In this document: positions 56,701 through 64,000 of the stretch, piece after piece
Layout of the letters: the number at the start of each line of letters is the position of its first letter
Numbering within the stretch: position 1 is the first letter of the stretch
NCBI RefSeq assembly: GCF_036370855.1
Contig: NC_088100.1
Coordinates: 131,367,585-131,431,584 of the forward strand
Direction: 5' to 3'
DNA length: 64,000 nt
From: Dromaius novaehollandiae
Taxonomy: Eukaryota; Chordata; Aves; Casuariiformes; Dromaiidae
Translations under genes and position numbers: made by a program
The notes under the pieces: generated by a model
Told to the model about the DNA's origin: nothing
Database searches by the model: none
Seen by the model: the letters and a program-made list of their open reading frames with translations, nothing else

Positions 56701-58424
56701 AGGGACGTTTTGCCCCAGAGCTAGGGCTCTCCCTCAGGCTCCGAGTTGCCAGGGACAAGCGGAGATGATGGGAGGCTGCGGCTGCCAGCGCGGGCGTGCA
56801 GCTTGCGTCGTGCCCTCGCTCCCGTCCTGAATCTCTAGCAGCCCCCCGAGGCCGGGCCGGCTCTCCGGCCCCGCCGGGAAGGAGCGTGGTCGTCTGCCCA
56901 GGCAGTGAGCGAGGCCGTCTCGGCCAGAAGCAGGAGGGACGTTGGGGGACCGCGGGGAACGGTGGAGGAGCGGCGAGACGTCCCCCTGCCAGGTCTGCTG
57001 CCCCGTAGAGCACTGCAGCCGTCTGTGTAACTTCACGGCTCCTTTTGCCCCTGCTTCTCCGTCCCAAAGTGTCCTGCCGCTGATCTCGTGCGGGTTAGTG
57101 CGGGCTTGTTTTCACGTACCAGGATTTTTTTTTTCCGAAGGGGGTGAATTATCTGCAGCTGTGGCTGCGCAAGCGTTGCTGGTGTCGGTGCCCCGTCCCC
57201 TCCCGTGGCCCTGCCTTCGCAGTGTCGACAAGCCGAGTTAGGCAGCGGTGCCCTGCCCGGCACGCCGGCACGCGCTTGTGGCCACCGTTCTGGAGCAGAG
57301 GTTGTATCGTCAAAAACAGGACTTTGCCATCTAATCATTTTTCCATGGAGTAGACCTGTAGTTACCAAACAAATTGATACAAACCTCTGTTCGGAAAGCC
57401 GTACCTAACAGAGCAGAAAACAACTGTATATAGAAATAAATGTCAGTGACTTCAGGGAAAACACACTTATTTCTGAAATGAAATCTCCATTAAGAACTTT
57501 TAACAATATGTAGTTGTGTTTCTTTAATTCCAGATCCTCAGTAGAGCCCATAAATGTTTTCCATATGTTAGCAAATAAATTTCTCCTGTCTTGTACATTA
57601 TAAATCGTCCTCTCAAGAGATGCAATCTGAGTAAGACTAGCCATCCGTTCTGTCTCCGTTGGGGGAAACATTGTCTTTGCAACGGTCTGAGATTGCTCTG
57701 TTTGTCTTCATCAATCTAGCCTGCATCTTCAGCCTTCTTTAATTAACATTCATTTCAGAAATAACGTTTAATAAGGACCAATATATTCTGTAGTTCCTCA
57801 GCCACAGAATTTGCCGTATAATTGAGTTCTTGTGCAGAATTTTCCCTTAATCTACACTTTTACTTTTAATTACAGATAATAATCCCACATGACCATGAAG
57901 TGAAAAACGTGAATTGAGTCCAAGGAAAGAAAGGTCAATGTCTTCCAGAGTCTGCAGAGTGCCTGCAGTGGTCTCTCTTAGCAAGCCATCGAAAAAGTGG
58001 AGATGTTGTTTTTGAAACCTTATGGCCAGTTCAGCTGAAATGTTGCTCATGTGTTTTTCAGATAAATCTGCAGTCTTGTGCCTGCTTTAGTGCTAAAGAA
58101 AAAACATCCACTGGCAGGAAGAGCAACAGCTTCCATGTCAGTCCTGTTTTGTGAACCTAGAAGTGACTGCAGTCCCCTTTTGGCTCAGTAGTAATGTGAG
58201 GGAGAGAACAAAAAACCCGACCTTACCAAGTCTGGCATACGTGTTACAATGATGGTTGTTTCACATAATTAATAGTAATTTTAAAAAATACTAATTTTTG
58301 TGAAAATGAGACTTAGAGAATTTTCCAGCTAGAGAATCTGTCATCTAGAAAAGAGCATCTGAGCTACAGGTTTAGGTTTCGAGACACCTAGACTCAATCC
58401 GTTGTTTCTTTTATGGACTTCCTA

Positions 58425-58505
58425 GCTGCTGCCTCAATCTCTTTGCCTCAGTTCTCCATCTTCAAGATGGGGAAAATACATCCTTGCTTCACTAAGGCGA
58501 AGTGG
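58425..58505 (+). mobile_element. Ancient MIR-like (CORE-SINE) relic
   Basis: The stretch around TCTCTTTGCCTCAGTTCTCC, followed by ATCTTCAAGATGGGGAAAAT, closely follows the well-known MIR 3' segment of the form CTCAGTTTCC-ATCTGTAAAATGGGGATAAT. Homology fades on both sides, as expected for a very old copy. MIR and related CORE-SINEs are present at low number in bird genomes. The assignment rests on recognition by eye. Confidence 0.6.
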
Positions 58506-61500
58506 ACCAATCTTGCCGTTGCTGGCACCGCCGTTTTCCTTCCGTACGCACCTCACTCTTCTGAGAAGCCAGCATCCTCGCGGTAGGATTTACACCTGGC
58601 TTGCAACGGGACGCTTCGGAGGGGCGTTTTCACCACCAGCTTGTGTGCTTGGGGCGACCCTTCGCCCCTCGTGCCTTTTCCTCAACACGAACGCGTACTC
58701 GTGCGCTTGGGGATGTTATCGTTCGGAAGTGTGTCGTGGGGTTTGGCGGCTGCTGACAGTCCTTCAAGGCTCGGACACAATTGCCCATTCTCTGCCGTAG
58801 CTGTGCAGATTGCAGCAGATGTTAATGTTACGCTCTTCCTTGCATCTCTTACGGTTTCATAATTAAAAAAACAGATTTCTCCCTGCTGCCTTGCCATGAA
58901 ACCTTTTCCCTACTTTCATCTCCCATGTGGGCCTCAAGTGTGTTACAGCCTCACTATTAAAATTTATAAGATTTATGCTAGTTAGATAAACACTAAATCT
59001 AACTTTTCTTGCTGGCTTGGTCGTTTCACATTCAGATGGTTCTTTTAAAAAATGGCTGTAGCTCTTTTTCTTCAAAGTGGATATGTAGAAACCCAGTCCA
59101 ATTTGGAATATATTGCAAATTGGATATATATTTGGAATATATTTGCAAGTTCTTATAAGCTGTGTGTAGGGTTAGAGCATCTCTCATCCCACCCCTCCAC
59201 AAAAAACGCTGGTGTTGAGAGTAGAGGAGCGCTCAGGGATGGAGCAGGAGGAACAGCCTGCCTCTGCCTTTTTCTTAAGGCCAGGATATAGCAGCAGAAA
59301 GCAAAACTACCTTTTGGAAGGGCGAGGTCAGTACGGGCGGCGGGGTGCTTCAGCTGTTGTCATCACCAGCAAATCCATCTTCTTGTGGCCAAGCAAAGAG
59401 ATGAGGGAATGGCCACAGCCGCAGGACCAGACGGTGATACCTGCAGCATCTTTGCTGCTCGGCAGCCAGCTGGGCTGTGCAGGCATGGCAGAAAGGCTCA
59501 TTGCTCCCAGCCGCGTTCTCCGATGCTCGATTTTGGGGCTTGCACTCTACACAGCCAGTCTCATCCAGATTAAAAAAAAAAATACCCGCTGAGAAAAGAG
59601 AACTTCATACACACGTACCACCAAGCTCAAATCTCTCCCTCACAAAAAAACTACTCTGGCTTAAATGAGAAGAAATGGAGTGAGCTAAGGTTTATTCGTG
59701 TTTGCTGTAGCTGGGTCTCTCGGGCTGTATGTAGTGCTGTGCACATCGGAGCCCTGCACCTGAGCAGTCCGTGCAACACAAACCTAGCAATGTTCATTAT
59801 GTCTTAACACCACTTTCATTCCTCGCACTTCAGCACGAGAAAATCTGCCTTGATTTGTTCCAGCAGACAGACTGCTAAGGTAGTTGTTGAGTCTAAAGTA
59901 ATTGGTTTATCCGTAGTTTAATTTTTTTTTTTTTTGCTGCCATTAATACTAGCATATATCAGCTGGAATATTTGTTGGATTCTTCCTGCTTTCCTACCAG
60001 GGGCAGAAGCAGAGGGAGATGGCACCAGAATAGGGAAAAGGCCCTGAATATCCAGCCATTTTAAAACTAGTTTTTTTTATCCTTTTTACCTTAACTTTCT
60101 TCAGGTTAACTTTGCCCATAACAGACTTACGTCAGTCAGTGGGAATGGATAGCAACACTCAGAGAGATTTTTCAGTAGGGAAAGTTGATTGGAAAGTTGT
60201 GCTCTGGTTGTCAGGTTTTACAGCGTTGAGTATCTTCCTTTCCTTTGGAAGCTCCTATTTCTTTTAGGTTACGTCAGAAATTAAGCTGTTTATTTTCTTG
60301 CCATTTCTGCCAATGCAAGCAAGCTATACGTTCCATCGAATGAGGTTGTTGCTGAGGCAGAGGTATGACTGGTGTGATCTGGGATGGTAGTTGCTATTTT
60401 CTTTAGTTCTTCAAAATTGAAGGGATAATTACGATCTACTTCAGCCTATAAATTGTCCTTATTCACTCGCAGCCTGCTGTGTGGACAGAATAAATTATGA
60501 AGATTACTGTGGTGTGAAAGTAGTGAATATACACATTACATCAAATTTGTTTATTCCTACATATATTACAGATTCATGAGATGCAAATGACCTGAAGAAC
60601 TAAGATGAACTGATAGGAGAGATAACCAGGGGTTAGAAATTAAGCTTTATTTGCTTTCTTGCAAAAACAGGAGGGGGGAACAGAGGTCTTGTACAATTTA
60701 CGTATTATTTTTTGCTTTCAGGTTCATTTCTGGTGGGTAAAGCAGGCTTTTGTTGCAGCTGAGCAGGAATATGCAGTTTAGCGCAATTCCCAAACGCACA
60801 GAGCTTCGGTTGCTTTGGCGCTATTTCAGTTTAGGGCTTTACAACAAGAACACCTTTTCTTTTTGTTTTTTTAAGCCAAACTGTATCTGCCCGTTTTACA
60901 GCATGCAATCTTTGAATTTCTGAGTCCTTTGCAAAGACAGGACCACCAAAGCAATGCTTCAGCAGTATTTACTCACAAACAGCCCTCTGCGCTTGGCAGA
61001 GAAGAGAGAAAATGTTCGCTTTACAACACTGACTAGACCCAAAAGAAATCATGAGATTTTGCGCTGCAGTAGTCCAAATAAGGGAAATAGCCCTTTCCTG
61101 CAAATAACAGCCTACGGAGAGTTTGTGTCATTTGGGGTGTATGTGTGAAGAAAGGCAAGGAGCATCTGTAGTTCAGCAACGAATTATTAAGCAGAAAATA
61201 TCCAGATTGCGCTCTTTTGAGTCTTGCTATCACATAGTTCTTACATAGCTAATTATAGCAGCAATTTGGATGCGTTGAACTACTTTGCTGAGGGTAAGCA
61301 ATTTCTCTTGTCACTATCCTTTCTCTAAAGACCATTTTTATAGTGTCTTTTCTGGCTCTGTCCCATTCCCACCTACGAGCACAGTTGGTTCCGCAGCGGG
61401 ACTGGGATATATCCTGCAGGAAACTGAAATACGATCTTCTGCTACGATGGAAGTTTCCTTATAGCTGTGTCCTGCCAGAACTTGTAAGGGTTGTGATTTG

Positions 61501-63329
61501 TGCACCGCGTTGGTATCATTTTATGTTCGCTTTGCCCCTTTTCTCTTGCTCCAGCTGTTAAAAGGCAATTTTGTTAGTGTTCTTTTGTTTGTTTGCTCTG
61601 TTTTTAACACCTAATTCCCGCTCTCCCTGTGCTTAAACGACGATATGGTGGCATTTTTTAGCATGCCAGCTCTTTCGGGTTTATATTATCTTTAGTACTT
61701 TTGTTGTGTATAACCAGCCTGGCAGCTATTCAGGTCTTCTTCAAACTACCCAACGCCTGCTTTCTGGTAGTACTCGGCCACCAGAGACTTCTGGGCTAAA
61801 AAGGGCATCAAAGCACGTTTTTCAGAGCAAGGTATCCAAAGTCTCCTGCCTGCAGGAGTTGTTGCTGCAAGGGGGACTGGCGGGTCTCTTGCTAGCTGGA
61901 GTTTTTGGCCAATAAATTCTTTATTCGAAGGCAATGTAGCACCATTTCACACTTCCCATCAGCTAGCTGAACGTGCCTCTTCTGGAAAGCAATTTGGCTG
62001 TGTAGTGATGTACTAAACTAATGCGACGAGTTGAAGTGTGAAGCTGTTTACGAGCGTGTGCCCGTTTAATCCATCCGTAGCTGAACGCCTGGGTGTGTTT
62101 GTGCGTTTAAAACGCAAATGCGTCAGAAACACAGCAGAGCCGAGCCGAAATCCCCCTTTTGTGACGCGCAGCACCGTGGAGGGGAGGAGGGTTTTTTTTT
62201 CCTTCTTCCTCCTTTCTCGCTCTTTCCCTTGCGCGGCAGCGCGGTTCGGTGGAGGTGCTGGGGCAGGAGCTGGCTTGGGCGCCTTGGCACGGCTCGGGGG
62301 CCCGGCGCGTTGCTCAGGCCCGGGATGGGGGATGTTAAGGACATGGTAATGGCAGAGCACGCTGGGGTGTTTTGTTTTAAAGAGTAGATGCCTGAGTGCA
62401 GCGCCTTTACCGTCGGGAAGAGAGCGGCGGTGAGGAAACTTCCCCTTTTCTTTTTTCTTTCTTTGTTTTTTAAGTGCACTGGGAGGTGTCAGTGCCATCC
62501 GGAAGGGCAGCGAACACGCTCAGTTTTGGTGCTTTGGGAAGGGAATTCGCAGGCGTGTTAACCCGCCCCGGGGATGTTTGCCTCCGAGCATTGCTGGCCG
62601 GTCAAGGTGACCCAAGCCCTCGCTGGGACTCGGCTCTGCCGGGAGGAGCGTTACGGAGCGCGGCTCGTCTCCTGCGTGCCCGGAGCGCGGCGGTCGGGGT
62701 ATATATTTTCCGTGGATCCCTACGTGGTGGCTTTGCGGCCTCGTGATGGTGGCCCTGCTTTGGTTGCCTTGTGCAGCCTGGCAGCGGCGGAGCGGGCGGG
62801 AGGGCTCCGGCTGGAGCGACCGGCACGTGCTGGACCAGCTGAGCACTGCCTGCTGCTGCCAGTCGTCCAGCAACGCCTGAGTCCTGCTTAACTGCCCTGC
62901 TCTGGATGGGTCCCTGGTCCTGGTCCTGGAAAGCAGCGTGGGCTGCAGCTGGCTCGTCGCAAAGCCGGTCGCTCTGCTTTGCTGAAGCTCTGTACCGAGC
63001 TCACACAGCTCGTTTAAGGGGGGCATTATACCTGCGCCGAGCACTGCTTCGTACTTACAGCATTTTCATCCACCACCCTGATACTGCCAAACTTATCCTT
63101 AGACTGAGACGCAAAGATAGCTGAGCCAGCGTGGGTGATGGTGTGCTCTGGGAACGCTTACGTGGCCGCGCTGCAGAAGGACCGTGATGCTTTTACCTTG
63201 ACAACATATAGCTGATATTTTATCATTTCCCATTAAAGAAAGCACCCCATCTGGGGCAGCCTTTAAATGAGTATCTAGCTTCTGAAGCAGACGGCTTTTC
63301 CGTTCAGCCGCAGAGCACGTGCAAACAGC

Positions 63330-63820
63330 AAGGACCGCGAAAGGCCTTCCCAGGCTTCAACGCGCCGGCCGGGGAGGCCGTTCGCAGCAGACGGCCCTGC
63401 GCGCAAGGGGCGGCAGGTTGGGCGAGCCGCCGTGCTGGGAGGCGGCCGCGGGCGGGAAGCACCGGAGCAGCGAGCCCGGAGCAGCGAGCCCGGAGCAGCA
63501 GCGTTGCTCGCCGGTGCCGGAGGCGGCAGACGGAGCGGGCCGCGCTCGGCACGCAAACACGGCGGCCGGAGCGAGGCCGCCTTGGCGGCGGAGGCGGCGA
63601 TGATGGAGAGCTTCCTGCTCCCGCAGCACCGGGGATCAGGGAATTGCCGCGGTGCAGAGCGCGACGGCGCGGGGTCTGGCAGGAGGGGATGACGCTGGGC
63701 CCGGCCCCGGGGTGATTCACGGGGGCGACGTTTGCCGGCGCTGCCCTGGAGCGTCTGTCGCGGTGGTGACAGGACGAGGGCTGGACCAGAACCGCGGGGC
63801 AAAGGACGATCTGACCGCTG
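63330..63820 (+). promoter_or_regulatory. CpG island in intron 4, possible internal promoter
   Basis: About 490 bp are GC-rich with dense CpG, about 10 kb after exon 4. A short direct repeat (GAGCCCGGAGCAGC type, two to three copies) lies at 63462-63500. It is followed by GGCGGCGGAGGCGGCG-like sequence and ATGATGG at 63600-63606, which opens a 30-codon frame. The overall look is that of a vertebrate CpG-island 5' UTR, but no known N-terminus is encoded. A promoter of a short SPRED2 form or of a non-coding RNA is possible. Confidence 0.35.
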
Positions 63821-64000
63821 CTCTGGGGGGGAGAGCCTGTAATTTCCACGTGCTGTTTAAACGCAGGCAAATCTGGTTCGAATCCCGTTGTCTCCTGGAA
63901 CGAGGAGGAAAACAGAAAAACAAAACGTGGCGAGCTCGGGCCGCTGGAATGGGCGCCCGCATTTGGTTAGTCTGGCCGTAATTTGGTTTCATGCTCGCAA

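Larger units (their letters stand above)
53359..64000 (+). other. SPRED2 intron 4, incomplete (more than 10.6 kb)
   Basis: Reading this stretch on the + strand, I found no sequence encoding the KIT-binding domain or the cysteine-rich SPR domain, so exon 5 should lie beyond the window. A (CTTT)n microsatellite is at about 53684-53704, a GC-rich patch at 54460-54560, another at 56800-57010, a T14 run near 59922 and a CpG-rich patch at 62140-62340. The other open frames are short and unrecognised. Confidence 0.8.

Noticed and set aside
58540..58640. Possible SPRED2 exon 5, because a frame reads RGRIYTW, resembling the RRIYTLG motif
   Set aside because: The similarity covers only a few residues, the flanking residues do not match, and no acceptor with the required phase is evident.

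Overview
The window looks like nuclear DNA of a bird, or at least a sauropsid. It has split coding exons with GT/AG boundaries, CpG-island promoter architecture, few transposons, and two short 3'-end fragments of the CR1 LINE family that dominates avian genomes. No bacterial, viral or organellar gene was recognised. The only protein-coding gene I can support is SPRED2 (Sprouty-related EVH1 domain protein 2), on the + strand. Identification is by reading the protein encoded by the exons; no database was searched.

Layout. Positions 1 to about 3,900 are 5' flanking sequence with no recognisable gene. Positions 3,905-4,830 hold a phased array of 5-bp repeats that resembles an immunoglobulin switch region and abuts the promoter. 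Positions 4,810-6,260 are the SPRED2 CpG island, with a TCC run, short uORFs, the start codon and the very short first coding exon (5405-5430). Intron 1 runs from 5431 to 48951 (43.5 kb). It contains three conspicuous tandem arrays: an 18-copy G-rich 20/25-bp minisatellite at 9831-10220, a 19-copy 18-bp array carrying 12 CACGTG E-boxes at 23421-23762, and a (GGGGAA) polypurine run at 24122-24193. It also holds several CpG-rich islets, both CR1 fragments, CA-type microsatellites and AT-rich blocks that could be conserved non-coding elements. Exons 2 (48952-49129), 3 (50417-50585) and 4 (53294-53358) complete the EVH1 domain and begin the linker. Intron 4 fills the rest of the window, with an ancient MIR-like SINE relic near 58.4 kb and another CpG island at 63.3-63.8 kb.

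Function. The four exons join in frame to give residues 1-146, essentially the EVH1 module. In SPRED proteins this module binds neurofibromin (NF1) and brings it to the membrane to switch off Ras-ERK signalling. The KIT-binding and cysteine-rich Sprouty domains are not in the window and should lie downstream of 64,000.

No new multi-gene system was found. The most interesting material is non-coding: the pentamer-phased switch-like repeat next to the promoter, the E-box minisatellite, the G-quadruplex-prone minisatellite, a TFEB-type CLEAR palindrome in the CpG island, the overlapping uORF/start arrangement, and a (TTTTG)n microsatellite inside the exon 2 splice acceptor.
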